Part shown: one piece after another, positions 35,788 through 46,549 of the stretch
How positions within the stretch are numbered: the first letter of the stretch is position 1
Layout of the letters: the number at the start of each line of letters is the position of its first letter
Assembly (NCBI RefSeq): GCF_011634835.1
Contig: NZ_SIRP01000001.1
Coordinates: 861,140-925,139 of the forward strand
Reading direction: 5' to 3'
Source: Isoptericola sp. BMS4
Lineage (GTDB): Bacteria; Actinomycetota; Actinomycetes; Actinomycetales; Cellulomonadaceae
Length of the DNA stretch: 64,000 bases
Notes under the pieces: model-generated
Seen by the model: the letters and a program-made list of their open reading frames with translations, nothing else
Databases searched by the model: none
What the model was told of the DNA's origin: nothing
Program-made: the position numbers and the translations under genes

Positions 35788-35813
35788 CGGCGCCCGCGCG
35801 GGGCACCGTCCGC

Positions 35814-36860
35814 TCAGGACAGCGGCGGGGTGACCCGCTCCGTGGCGACCACCCGGGCGTCGTGCGCGGGGCCGGCCACGTGCGCGACCAGCAGCTCGCC
35901 CGGCTCGAGGTACGGGTCGACCGTGGGCAGCCCGTCGCGGGCCGAGGGCAGGGCACGCCCGCGCAGGCCGTCCAGCACCGCGGGCAGCACCGGCCGGTGG
36001 GTGCACAGCGCCGCCGACCCGTCGGCCATCAGCTCCGTCAGCAGCGCCTCCCGCGCTGCGGCCACCCGCCCCGTGGACCGCGCGGTGGGCGATTCCGCGA
36101 GGACCGGGTGGTCGGCCGGGCGCAGGCCGGCCGCCCGGGCGTACGGCGCGACCGTGGCAGCGCAGCGTGCCCACGGGCTCGTGGCCACGGTCCGCACGCC
36201 GAAAGCGGCGAGCACCGGGACGGCGGCCGCGGCCTGGGCGTGCCCTACGGGGGTCAACGGCCGGTCCGGCTCGGCGCCGTGCCATGCGCCGCGGGCGAGC
36301 GCGCGCCCGTGCCGGGCGACGACGACGGCCCGGGTGTCCAGGCGTCCGGCGCGGTCCGCGGCGAGGAGCGCGTCGAGCGGCACCCGGTCCGCGTCCCGCG
36401 TCAGTCGCCCGGCGGCGTCGTCGACGTCGAGCCAGCACCGGTCGTCCACCTCGTCGCGCGACGGGCGCGCGGTGGGCAGCCGTGCCGCCAGTGCGCCGCC
36501 GTCCTCGTCGCCCGCGCGCCGCGCCGCCCAGTAGTGCACCCGCTTGGTGCGGCCCCCGGACACCGGGTACTCGAGCGACGGCAGCGGGACCCCGAGGACC
36601 ACGGGGTGACCGGTCTCCTCCGCGACCTCGCGCACCGCCGCGACCGCCGTGGTCTCGCCCGCGTCGAGCTTGCCCTTGGGCCACGACCAGTCGTCGTACC
36701 GCGGCCGGTGCACGAGCTGCACCTGCAGGCGGCCCCGGCGCCGACGCCACACCACAGCCCCGGCCGCCACCACGTCGGGGGCGCGCTCCGGGGTCGGTGC
36801 GGGGGCGTGCACCGCCGTGGTCGCGCCGGAGGACCCGGCCGGCGCCGTCCCGGACGTCAC
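35814..36860 (-). CDS. Nudix hydrolase fused to histidine phosphatase (MutT1-like)
   Basis: 348 residues. The Nudix box is complete at about 63-84: GKLDAGE, seven residues, RE, then EE and G. A histidine phosphatase domain follows, with ARHGRA at about 182-187 carrying the phospho-His. This is the layout of mycobacterial MutT1, which hydrolyses 8-oxo-GTP/dGTP and diadenosine polyphosphates. GTG 36860 overlaps the ppk stop by four bases (36857-36860), so it is coupled to ppk; the same neighbour pair occurs in mycobacteria. Confidence 0.88.
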   Translation of the reverse strand: MTSGTAPAGSSGATTAVHAPAPTPERAPDVVAAGAVVWRRRRGRLQVQLVHRPRYDDWSWPKGKLDAGETTAVAAVREVAEETGHPVVLGVPLPSLEYPVSGGRTKRVHYWAARRAGDEDGGALAARLPTARPSRDEVDDRCWLDVDDAAGRLTRDADRVPLDALLAADRAGRLDTRAVVVARHGRALARGAWHGAEPDRPLTPVGHAQAAAAVPVLAAFGVRTVATSPWARCAATVAPYARAAGLRPADHPVLAESPTARSTGRVAAAREALLTELMADGSAALCTHRPVLPAVLDGLRGRALPSARDGLPTVDPYLEPGELLVAHVAGPAHDARVVATERVTPPLS

Positions 36861-39232
36861 CGCACCCGCTCGGGCCGGCGGCGGTGGCGCCGCACGAGCT
36901 GCGTCTGCAGGTCCACGAGCCGTTCGCCGTCGTCGCCCACCGCGTGCCGCGTCCACGTGGCGTCCGGCCCCAGGTGCCAGGTGGAGGTCCGGTCGGACAT
37001 CGAGGCCTCCATCAGCTCCAGGAGCTCGGTGACCTGTGCCTCGTCGGCGATGCGCACCAGCGCCTCGACGCGGCGGTCGAGGTTGCGGTGCATGAGGTCG
37101 GCGGACCCGATGAAGACCTCGGGCCCCGAGTCCGGGCCCTCGCCGATCGCCGGCCCCGCGCTGTTCGCGAACGCGAAGATCCGCGAGTGCTCCAGGAACC
37201 TGCCGAGGATCGACCGGACACGGATGTTCTCGCTGAGGCCGGGAACCCCGGGCCGCAGCGCGCAGATGCCGCGCACGACGAGGTCCACCTTCGCGCCGGC
37301 CTGCGAGGCCCGGTACAGCGCGTCGATCGTGTCCTCGTCCACGGCGGAGTTGACCTTCATCTTCACCCACGCCTCGTGCCCTGCGCGGGCCGCGGCCGCC
37401 TCACGGTCGATGCGCTCGATCAGGCCCGCACGGACGCTGCGCGGCGCGACGAGCAGCCGGTGGAACTTGGACTGCGGGGCGTAGCCCGAGAGCTGGTTGA
37501 ACAGCCGTGTGAGGTCCTGGCCGACGTCGCGGTCGCACGTGAGCAGCCCGTGGTCGGTGTACATGCGCGCGGTCTTGGGGTGGTAGTTGCCCGTGCCGAC
37601 GTGGCAGTACCGGCGCAACCCGTCCGCCTCCTGGCGCACCACGAGCGACAGCTTGCAGTGCGTCTTGAGGCCCACGATCCCGTACACCACGTGCACGCCC
37701 GCCTCCTCGAGCTTGCGCGCCCAGGAGATGTTGGCCTGCTCGTCGAACCGCGCCTTGATCTCCACCAGCGCGAGCACTTGCTTGCCCGCCTCGGCGGCGT
37801 CGATGAGGGCGTCGACGATAGGTGAGTCGCCCGACGTTCGGTACAGCGTCTGCTTGATCGCGAGGACCTTCGGGTCGGCGGCGGCCTGCTCCAGGAACGT
37901 CTGCACGGACGTCGAGAAGGAGTCGTACGGGTGGTGCAGCAGGATGTCGCGCTCGCGGATGGCGGCCAGCACGTCGCCCGGCGTGGCGGACTCGACCTCC
38001 GCGAGCTGACGGTGCGTCGTCGGCACGAACGGGGGGTAGTGCAGGTCGGGGCGGTCGATGTCCGCGATGACGTTCAGTCCCGTGAGGTCGAGCGGGCCGG
38101 GGAGCGTGTAGACCTCGTCCTCGACCACGTCGAGCTCCCGGACCAGCAGCTCGCGGATGCGCGCCGAGATGCCCTCGGTCAGCTCCAGGCGCACCGGCGG
38201 GCCGAAGCGGCGGCGCAGCAGCTCCTTCTCCATGGCCTGCAGGAGGTTCTCCGCGTCGTCCTCCTCGACCTCCACGTCCTCGTTGCGGGTGACGCGGAAG
38301 GTGTGGTGCTCCCGCACCTCCATGCCCGGGAACAGGTGGTCGAGGTGCTGGGCGATGACCTCCTCCAGAGGCACGAACGACGTCTGCGTGCCGCCCTTCT
38401 GCGTCGGCGTGGGCGCGCTGGGACGGCCGCGGTCGTCGACGGCGATGAACCGGGGCAGCAGCGGCGGCACCTTGACGCGGGCGAAGTGCTCCTTGCCGGT
38501 GAGCGGGTTGGCGACCACCACCGCCAGGTTGAGCGAGAGGCCCGAGATGTAGGGGAACGGGTGCGCCGGGTCGACGGCGAGCGGCGTCAGGACGGGGAAG
38601 ATCTGCTTGCGGAAGAACTTGTGCAGGCGCTCCTGCTCGCGCTGCTCCAGCTCGTCCCAGTGCACGATCGTGATGGCCTCCGCCGCCAGCGCCGGCTGCA
38701 CGTCCGAGCGGAAGACCTTCGCGTGCCGCTTCATCAGCCGGTGGGCGCCGTCGCTGATCGCCTCCAGCACCTGGCGCGGGCCCATGCCCGACGCCGTCTG
38801 CACCGCGATCCCGGTCGCGATGCGGCGCTTGAGGCCGGCTACCCGGACCATGAAGAACTCGTCCAGGTTGGACGCGAAGATCGCCAGGAAGCGCACGCGC
38901 TCGAGCAGCGGCAGCGAGGTGTCCTCCGCGAGCTCGAGCACCCGCTCGTTGAACGCGAGCCAGCTCAGCTCGCGCTCCGCGAAGCGGTCGTCGGGCAGCG
39001 GGTCCTGCTCGCCGGCGGCGTGCAGGCCGTCGACGGCCTCGGGGACGGGCTCCTCGGCGATGTGCTCGGCGATGTGGGCCGCGAGCTGACGGTCCATGGG
39101 CCCCGTCGCGGGGCCCGCCGCGGCGGTCGTCCGGGTGCGTGCGTCCAGCAGCTCGGCGGGGGCCGTCGCCGCGACGAACCTGCCGCGGTCGTCCCTGGTA
39201 CGGGCCGTGCGGGGGGTGCGTGGAGCCGTCAT
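36857..39232 (-). CDS. ppk: polyphosphate kinase PPK1
   Basis: 791 residues. Makes polyphosphate from ATP, reversibly. PPK1 motifs: [20 protein letters not shown] at the N domain, [32 protein letters not shown], the phospho-His loop [15 protein letters not shown] (about 522-536) and [17 protein letters not shown]. The first 80 residues are an Ala/Thr/Glu-rich extension. ATG 39232; the ribosome site is weak. It heads an operon with the mutT1-like gene. Confidence 0.95.
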   Translation of the reverse strand: MTAPRTPRTARTRDDRGRFVAATAPAELLDARTRTTAAAGPATGPMDRQLAAHIAEHIAEEPVPEAVDGLHAAGEQDPLPDDRFAERELSWLAFNERVLELAEDTSLPLLERVRFLAIFASNLDEFFMVRVAGLKRRIATGIAVQTASGMGPRQVLEAISDGAHRLMKRHAKVFRSDVQPALAAEAITIVHWDELEQREQERLHKFFRKQIFPVLTPLAVDPAHPFPYISGLSLNLAVVVANPLTGKEHFARVKVPPLLPRFIAVDDRGRPSAPTPTQKGGTQTSFVPLEEVIAQHLDHLFPGMEVREHHTFRVTRNEDVEVEEDDAENLLQAMEKELLRRRFGPPVRLELTEGISARIRELLVRELDVVEDEVYTLPGPLDLTGLNVIADIDRPDLHYPPFVPTTHRQLAEVESATPGDVLAAIRERDILLHHPYDSFSTSVQTFLEQAAADPKVLAIKQTLYRTSGDSPIVDALIDAAEAGKQVLALVEIKARFDEQANISWARKLEEAGVHVVYGIVGLKTHCKLSLVVRQEADGLRRYCHVGTGNYHPKTARMYTDHGLLTCDRDVGQDLTRLFNQLSGYAPQSKFHRLLVAPRSVRAGLIERIDREAAAARAGHEAWVKMKVNSAVDEDTIDALYRASQAGAKVDLVVRGICALRPGVPGLSENIRVRSILGRFLEHSRIFAFANSAGPAIGEGPDSGPEVFIGSADLMHRNLDRRVEALVRIADEAQVTELLELMEASMSDRTSTWHLGPDATWTRHAVGDDGERLVDLQTQLVRRHRRRPERVR

Positions 39233-39275
39233 GACCCCATCGTGGCACCGAAACGTGAACGACGGGTGTCCGAGG

Positions 39276-40238
39276 TCAGGACATGGTCGCGGGCGCCGGA
39301 GCGTACTGCACGTCCCGTGCGGCCGTCGTGAACCCGGCGCGGTCGTAGGTGGCCCGTGCCGCCGTGTTGTCGCCGTCCACGTACAGCACGGCGCGGTCGC
39401 AGCCGACGGCCGCCAGGTGCTCCAGCGCGACGGCGGTCAGCGCGCGGCCCAGCCCGTGCCCCTGCGCCGCCGGGTCGACGCCGACGGCGTACACCTCCCC
39501 GTCGCGGGCGCCGTCGGGCTGCCCCGGCTCGACCTTCGTCCACAGGTAGGCCACCGGGGCGCCGCCACCGGCCGGCTCGACCAGGAAGAACCCGGCGGCG
39601 TCGAACCAGGGCTCGGCCGCCCGGGCGCGCAGGTCGTCGGCCGTGAGGCGGCCCTGCTCCGGGTGGTCGGCGAACGCGCGCGCGTTGAGCGCCACCCACG
39701 CGTCGTCGTCCTCGCCGGGCCGGAAGCCGCGGACGGTGAACCCGTCCGGCGCCTGGGCGGTACCGGACGGGGCGGCCCCGGCGAGCGGGCGGGCGAGGAA
39801 CAGCAGCTCGCGGGCGACGTCGTACCCCCGCGCCGCCGCGAACGCGCGGGCGGGCGGCAGGTCGCCGTGGGCCCAGACACGCAGCGGCTTGCCGCGCTGG
39901 CCGGGCGCGCCGGAGACGGCGGGCAGCCGGGCGTCGCGCTCCGCCGTGCGCAGGAGCATGCTGCCCGTGTGGCGGCGCCGGTGGTCCGGGTGCACGACGA
40001 GCTCGGCGCCGGCCACGTCCCCGCCCCGGTCGACCTGCGCGTAGCCGATCGTGCCGCCGTGCTTGTCGTGCGCGACGACGTGGGTGAGCCAGTCCGCGTC
40101 CGTGCCCAGGTGGAGCAGGGGCTGCTCGGACAGCGGGGCGACGCCGTCGTGGTCGGCGGTCTCGGCGGCGAGCCGCCGCACCGCGTCCTGGGCGTCCGGG
40201 TCGAGGGGGCCGATCTGCAGCGGGGGAGCGATACGCAC
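39276..40238 (-). CDS. mshD: mycothiol synthase MshD
   Basis: 320 residues. Acetylates Cys-GlcN-Ins with acetyl-CoA, the last step of mycothiol synthesis, a thiol found only in actinobacteria. Two tandem GNAT domains are visible: [16 protein letters not shown] (about 87-102) and [20 protein letters not shown] (about 250-270, complete acetyl-CoA loop). GTG 40238 is chosen because GAGAAT lies 6 bases upstream (leaderless); frames run to 40304 through the upstream palindrome. A typical second-domain motif is VYAVGVDP. Confidence 0.9.
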   Translation of the reverse strand: MRIAPPLQIGPLDPDAQDAVRRLAAETADHDGVAPLSEQPLLHLGTDADWLTHVVAHDKHGGTIGYAQVDRGGDVAGAELVVHPDHRRRHTGSMLLRTAERDARLPAVSGAPGQRGKPLRVWAHGDLPPARAFAAARGYDVARELLFLARPLAGAAPSGTAQAPDGFTVRGFRPGEDDDAWVALNARAFADHPEQGRLTADDLRARAAEPWFDAAGFFLVEPAGGGAPVAYLWTKVEPGQPDGARDGEVYAVGVDPAAQGHGLGRALTAVALEHLAAVGCDRAVLYVDGDNTAARATYDRAGFTTAARDVQYAPAPATMS

Positions 40239-40244
40239 GACCCC

Positions 40245-40250
40245 ATTCTC
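40245..40250 (-). promoter_or_regulatory. -10 element GAGAAT, leaderless mshD start
   Basis: GAGAAT on the minus strand, 6-base spacer, then GTG 40238. Confidence 0.4.
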
Positions 40251-40265
40251 ACCGACCGCCGCGCC

Positions 40266-40321
40266 GTGGGTACGAGGACGGCGTGGAATCCGACCGGATT
40301 CCACGCCGTCTTCGTACCCAC
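40266..40321 (-). terminator. 27-bp-arm palindrome after acs, family A
   Basis: Arms 40266-40292 and 40295-40321 pair with one mismatch across a 2-base centre. The right end, read inward, is GCTGTGGGTACGA. The same 13 bases bound the palindrome at 63754-63815, while the inner parts differ. It lies 16 bases after the acs stop. Confidence 0.75.
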
Positions 40322-40336
40322 AGCGCGTGGGCGGGG

Positions 40337-42349
<2,013 letters not shown>

Positions 42350-42768
42350 GCTTACCTCCGGTGCGCATCGTCGCTGGTGCGATCCCGCCGGCGCGGCGCG
42401 GCGCGCGCGGGAGCAGCGGGTCCCCGAGAGGCCCCGCCGTCGGGAGTCTAGACCGCGGGGGTGATCGGGGTCACGCCGTCCCACCGTTCGGCCGCGGTCC
42501 TCGCAAAAGGGCGCCGCCGCGGGGCCGGTACGGCGGGTCCGCGGCGCGACACGAGGACGGCGCCCGGGAGACGTGTCGTCCGAGCGCCGCTCTCGCCGTA
42601 CCGGACGCGGATATCAGGCGCGTCATCGATCACCGAGCGGGTCCGTTCCCGCCGGGTGGGTCCTCAATCGGGGACTTCCTGTGCGTGGGTCCCGCGTCCG
42701 GCCGTCTTCTCTCCATGAGACGCCCTACGACGCCGTGGCGCAACAGGGTCTCCGGCGCCGTTGCCGGG
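42350..42768 (-). other. 419-base intergenic region with the acs promoter
   Basis: No supported gene; short frames here lack ribosome sites. The acs promoter (42445-42450) and a CRP/GlxR-type site (42461-42474) are near its left side. The rest (42500-42760) shows no clear element beyond a weak G/C hairpin at the HAD stop. Confidence 0.5.
42445..42474 (-). promoter_or_regulatory. acs: acs promoter with CRP/GlxR-type site
   Basis: On the minus strand TAGACT (42445-42450) follows GTGACCCCGATCAC (42461-42474; GTGA-N6-TCAC) by 10 bases. The site would overlap the -35 region, a position that often gives repression. acs is a known CRP-family target in several bacteria; here it is inference. Confidence 0.5.
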
Positions 42769-43602
42769 TCACGGCTGCCGGCGCCGCCACCGCCGCAGCA
42801 GCCAGACCGCGACCCCGGCGCCGACCAGCACGGACGCGGCGAGCAGGGCGACCGGCGGCCGCAGGGCGCGGCGCAGCGCGACCGGGCGGCTGAAGGTGAG
42901 CACGCCCCAGCCGTGCTCGGCCGCGGCGCGGCGCAGGGCCCGGTCCGGGTTGACGGCGAACCCGTGCCCGACGGCACCGAGCATCGGGGCGTCGGTGATC
43001 GAGTCGGAGTAGGCGTAGCTGCGCGCGAGGTCGTACCCGCGGGCCGCGGCGAGCTCCCGCACGGCCTCGGCCTTCTGCTCGCCGTAGGCGTAGAACTCGA
43101 TCTCGCCGCTGTACCGGCCGTCCTGGACGGCCATGCGGGTGGCGATGACGTGGTCCGCGCCGAGGACCGTGGCGATCGGGTCCACCAGCTCGGCGCCGGA
43201 GGCCGACACGATGACGACGTCGTGCCCCAGCTCGTGGTGCTCGGCGATCAGGTCCACGGCCTCGGCGTAGACGTACGGGTCGATGAGCTCGTGCACCGTC
43301 TCGGCGACGATCTGCTGCACCTTGCTCACCTCCCAGCCCGTGGCGAGCTCGGACAGGTGCTTGCGCATCCGCTCCGTCTGGTCGGCGTCGGCGTTGCCGG
43401 CCATGAACAGCAGGTGGGCGTAGGCGCTGCGCAGCACGTCGCCGCGGGTGATGAGGCCGCCGGCGTAGAACGGCCGGGAGAACGCGGCCGAGGAGCTGGT
43501 CGCGATGATCGTCTTGTCCAGGTCGAAGAACGCCGCGACCCGGTGGCCCGTCGTGCCGGTGGCCGAGGGCGTCGTCGCCGGGTCGTCCGCGGGGCCGCTC
43601 AC
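42769..43602 (-). CDS. HAD-IB family hydrolase (SerB-like) with C-terminal membrane helix
   Basis: 277 residues. The nucleophile motif FFDLDKT (about 26-31), SASGAE (motif II), the Lys in YGEQKAEA and YSDSITDAPML (motif IV) are all present. Such proteins remove phosphate from small molecules or lipids; the substrate is unknown. A hydrophobic helix with a basic end (about 250-273) suggests membrane attachment. The GTG start is supported by TAGGCT 7 bases upstream. Confidence 0.85.
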   Translation of the reverse strand: MSGPADDPATTPSATGTTGHRVAAFFDLDKTIIATSSSAAFSRPFYAGGLITRGDVLRSAYAHLLFMAGNADADQTERMRKHLSELATGWEVSKVQQIVAETVHELIDPYVYAEAVDLIAEHHELGHDVVIVSASGAELVDPIATVLGADHVIATRMAVQDGRYSGEIEFYAYGEQKAEAVRELAAARGYDLARSYAYSDSITDAPMLGAVGHGFAVNPDRALRRAAAEHGWGVLTFSRPVALRRALRPPVALLAASVLVGAGVAVWLLRRWRRRQP

Positions 43603-43609
43603 GCAGCCG

Positions 43610-43615
43610 AGCCTA
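43610..43615 (-). promoter_or_regulatory. -10 element TAGGCT, leaderless HAD gene start
   Basis: TAGGCT on the minus strand, 7-base spacer, then GTG 43602. Confidence 0.45.
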
Positions 43616-43647
43616 GCCCGGCGGGCCGAGGGCGGTCACGCCGACGG

Positions 43648-43703
43648 TGCACAAACCCTCTGCACAACTCTTGTGCATAGACCCTGTGCACAGATACTGT
43701 GCA
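43648..43703. promoter_or_regulatory. operator array of five TGCACA/TGTGCA hexamers
   Basis: TGCACA at 43648 and 43661, then TGTGCA at 43672, 43685 and 43698; start-to-start distances are 13, 11, 13, 13. They build the perfect inverted repeats TGCACAA-ctc-TTGTGCA (43661-43677) and CTGTGCACAG (43684-43693), and cover the ArsR-type gene's -35 to -10 region (GATACT 43693-43698). Confidence 0.65.
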
Positions 43704-43706
43704 CCC

Positions 43707-44351
43707 ATGACGCCTCCCGACCGACCCGACCCCCAGGACGACCGGCCCGCCCGCCACCTCGCGCTCACCGCCGAGGCGGTCAAGGTGCTCGCCCACCCGC
43801 TGCGCTCCCGGCTGCTCGGCGCGCTGCGGCGCGACGGGCCGGCGTCGGCGACCGCGCTCGCCGCCACGCTGACCAGCAACACCGGCGCCACCAGCTACCA
43901 CCTGCGCCGGCTCGAGGGCGTCGGTCTGGTCGAGGACACCGGCGAGGGCCGTGGCAAGGAGCGGATCTGGCGGGCGAGCACCGAGGCGCACTCGTGGGAG
44001 AACACCGCGTTCGACGACGACGAGGACGCGCGGACCGCCGTCGACTGGCTGGTGCGCGACTACCACCGGCAGTTCGACGACCACTACTCGCGGTGGCTCG
44101 ACGCGGCCGACGCCTGGCCCGACGCCTGGCGCGACGTGTCCGGGATGTCCGACACGTGGGTCGAGGTGACGCCCGAGCAGGCCGAGGCGATGGACGCCGA
44201 GATCGCGGCCGTGCTCCGGCGCTACGCCAGCGCCGGGCGCGGCGACACTGCCGCGCGTCGCGTGCAGGTGTGGCGGTTCGCCTTTCCGCTCGACCCCTCC
44301 GACGTCCCCGACGCGCCGGACGGGCGGCACGACCTCGAGGAGCCCCGGTGA
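43707..44351 (+). CDS. ArsR-type winged-helix transcriptional regulator
   Basis: 214 residues. AVKVLAHPLRSRLLGALRRD, then GPASATALAATLTSNTGATSYHL and RRLEGVGLVEDTGEG form the ArsR-like DNA-binding domain (about 20-85); the C-terminal half is helical and acidic, with no obvious metal Cys. ATG 43707 follows GATACT by 8 bases, so the mRNA is nearly leaderless. The upstream TGTGCA array suggests autoregulation. Its stop overlaps the start of an MFS gene (44348-44351), its likely target. Confidence 0.85.
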   Translation: MTPPDRPDPQDDRPARHLALTAEAVKVLAHPLRSRLLGALRRDGPASATALAATLTSNTGATSYHLRRLEGVGLVEDTGEGRGKERIWRASTEAHSWENTAFDDDEDARTAVDWLVRDYHRQFDDHYSRWLDAADAWPDAWRDVSGMSDTWVEVTPEQAEAMDAEIAAVLRRYASAGRGDTAARRVQVWRFAFPLDPSDVPDAPDGRHDLEEPR

Positions 44352-45634
44352 GCACCCTGACGCCCGCCGCGGCCCGGCGGATCTTCCTGCTCCTGACCGC
44401 CACCCGCTGGTTCCCCGTGGGTCTCGTCGTCTCGGTGACGACGCTCCTGCCGATCGACCGGGGGCTCTCGGTCACCCAGACCCTCACGCTCGCCTCCGTC
44501 ACCGGCATCGTGGTCTTCGCGCTCGAGCTGCCGACCGGCGGCACCGCGGACGCGTTCGGGCGGAGGCCCGTGCTCGTCGCCGCGGCGTCGATGCAGGTGC
44601 TCGCCGCGACCCTGTTCGCGACCGCGCAGTCGTTCTGGGCGTTCGCGCTCGCCGCGGCCGCGATGGGCACGTTCCGCGCCCTGGACTCCGGCCCGATGGA
44701 GGCCTGGTTCGTCGACACCGTGCACGCGACCAGCCCGGGCGCCGACGTCGACCGCACGCTCTCGCGCCAGGGCGGCGTGCTCGGCGCCTCGATCGCGCTC
44801 GGCGCGCTGGTCTCCGGCGGGCTCGTGTGGTGGGACCCGGTGGACGCCTGGTCGGCGCTCACGCTGCCCTACGTCGTCTACGCCGTCCTCGCCGCCGGGC
44901 ACCTCGTCATGGTGTGCCTGCTGCTGCGCGAGGACCGCCCCGTCGAGGCGGGCGCGGGGCCGAGCCGGCTGCGGCGCGCCCTCGACTCGGCGCGGCGGAC
45001 GCCGGGGACCGTCGTCGCCGGCCTGCGGCTCGCGGGCGGCAACCGGGTGCTGCGGTCTCTGCTGCTCGTCGAGGTCTTCTGGGCCGCGGCCATGGTGGTG
45101 TTCGAGCAGTTCCTCCCGATCCGGCTCGCGGAGATCCTTGGCGACGAGGCGGCGGCGGGCACGCTCGTCGGCCCGGCTGCCGCCGCGGGCTGGGGCGTGT
45201 TCGCGCTCGGGGCCACGCTCGCGGGTCTCGCCTCCCGGCGCGTCGGGGTGGTGCGCGCGGCCATCGCCGCGCGCGTCCTCAACGGCCTGGGCGCCGTCTG
45301 GATGGGCCTGGTGGCCGGGCCTGCGGCGCTCGTGGTGGCCTACCTCGTGACGTACGCGCTCCACGGTGCCGGTGGCCCGCTGTACAACACGCTCCTGCAC
45401 CGCGAGGCGGAGGCGCGCAACCGGTCCACCGTGCTCTCCATGGCGTCGATGACGGCCTTCGCGTCGTTCGCCGTCGTCTCGCCGTCGCTGGGCTGGATCT
45501 CGGACACGGTCTCGACGCCCGTCGCGATGGTCGCCGGCGGCGCGCTCAGCGTGCTCGGCGCCCTGTGCTTCGTCCCCGCGTGGCGCCGTGAGCGGGAGCT
45601 GGCCGCGGAGGGACGGACCGTCGTGAGCGTCTGA
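44348..45634 (+). CDS. MFS transporter coupled to the ArsR-type regulator
   Basis: 428 residues with about 12 hydrophobic helices. TM1-2 region WFPVGLVVSVTTLLPIDRG and motif-A-like ALELPTGGTADAFGRRPVLV are followed by SGPMEAWFVD, as in the DHA3-like group of uncharacterised exporters. GTG 44348 overlaps the regulator's stop by four bases, so the two are co-expressed. The substrate is unknown. It ends before the Tad pilus genes. Confidence 0.85.
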   Translation: MSTLTPAAARRIFLLLTATRWFPVGLVVSVTTLLPIDRGLSVTQTLTLASVTGIVVFALELPTGGTADAFGRRPVLVAAASMQVLAATLFATAQSFWAFALAAAAMGTFRALDSGPMEAWFVDTVHATSPGADVDRTLSRQGGVLGASIALGALVSGGLVWWDPVDAWSALTLPYVVYAVLAAGHLVMVCLLLREDRPVEAGAGPSRLRRALDSARRTPGTVVAGLRLAGGNRVLRSLLLVEVFWAAAMVVFEQFLPIRLAEILGDEAAAGTLVGPAAAAGWGVFALGATLAGLASRRVGVVRAAIAARVLNGLGAVWMGLVAGPAALVVAYLVTYALHGAGGPLYNTLLHREAEARNRSTVLSMASMTAFASFAVVSPSLGWISDTVSTPVAMVAGGALSVLGALCFVPAWRRERELAAEGRTVVSV

Positions 45635-45724
45635 CAGGCGCGGAGGCCGCCCCCACGACACCGCCGTCCACAGAGCCGGGGGCACCGCTGCCGGTCCCCG
45701 GCCCCGCCCGCCAGCGTGGACGCC

Positions 45725-46549
45725 ATGGACACCGCACCCCAGCAGCTCCGGCTCCTCGACCCGCCCGCCGCCGTCCCGCCCGGCGCGGCCGGCGACGCCG
45801 GGCCGTTCGCCCGGCCGGGCACCGCGCTGCGCGCCAGCCGCACCGTGGCGGTGCTCGGCGCGTGCGGCGGCGCCGGCACCAGCACCCTCGCCGCCGCCCT
45901 CGCACACGCCCTGCGCGGCTCCGGGGAGCGGGCCGTGCTCGTCGACCTCGACGTCCCCGGCGCCGGCGCCGACGTCCTGCTCGGCATCGAGGACGAGCCA
46001 GGGGCGCGGTGGCCCGAGCTGGCCGCCGCCCGCGGGGACGTCGATGGCGAAGGCCTCGTGGCCGCGCTGCCCCGCTGGCGGCGCGTGCCCGTGCTCAGCG
46101 GGACCCGGGCGCAGGCGGCGCCGCCCGACGGGTCCGTCGTCCTGGACGTCGCCACCGGGCTGCTGCGCGCCGGGGAGAGCGTCGTCCTCGACCTCCCGCG
46201 CGCGTCCGGGTGGAGCCACGCCGCGCGGCTGCTCGCCGCCGCCGCGGACACCGTCCTGCTGGTCGTGCCCAGCACCGTGCCCGGCGTGGCCGGGGCCGCC
46301 TCCGCCGCCGTCGCCCTCCAGGAGGCCGGGGCGGGTGACCCGTGGGTGGTGGCCCGCCGGCCCGCACCCGGGCGCGTCGACGCGACGGCCGTCGAGGCCG
46401 CGCTCGGCCTCGACGTGGTCGCCGAGCTGCCCTGGGACCCGCGCCTCGCCGCCGCCGTCGAACGGGGCGAGGGGCCCCGGGTGGGACGCCGCGCACCGGT
46501 CGGGCGCACCTCCGCGCGGCTGGCGGCGGCGCTCGCGAGGGCGTCGTGA
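45725..46549 (+). CDS. CpaE/TadZ-like ATPase-fold protein (helicase/secretion neighbourhood CpaE-like)
   Basis: 274 residues. The P-loop-like start VLGACGGAGTSTLAAALAHAL (about 42-62) has the GGxGTST form and lacks the usual Lys, as in the actinobacterial CpaE-like family (Rv3660c). VLVDLDVPGAGADVLLG is the following MinD-like strand. It probably places or assembles the Tad pilus machine. ATG 45725 is used; GTG 45716 in frame is possible. Its stop overlaps the cpaF start. Confidence 0.8.
   Translation: MDTAPQQLRLLDPPAAVPPGAAGDAGPFARPGTALRASRTVAVLGACGGAGTSTLAAALAHALRGSGERAVLVDLDVPGAGADVLLGIEDEPGARWPELAAARGDVDGEGLVAALPRWRRVPVLSGTRAQAAPPDGSVVLDVATGLLRAGESVVLDLPRASGWSHAARLLAAAADTVLLVVPSTVPGVAGAASAAVALQEAGAGDPWVVARRPAPGRVDATAVEAALGLDVVAELPWDPRLAAAVERGEGPRVGRRAPVGRTSARLAAALARAS

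Noticed and set aside
42448-42718. Short frames in the acs/HAD gap
   Set aside because: No ribosome site, no leaderless box and no family match; they overlap the acs promoter elements.
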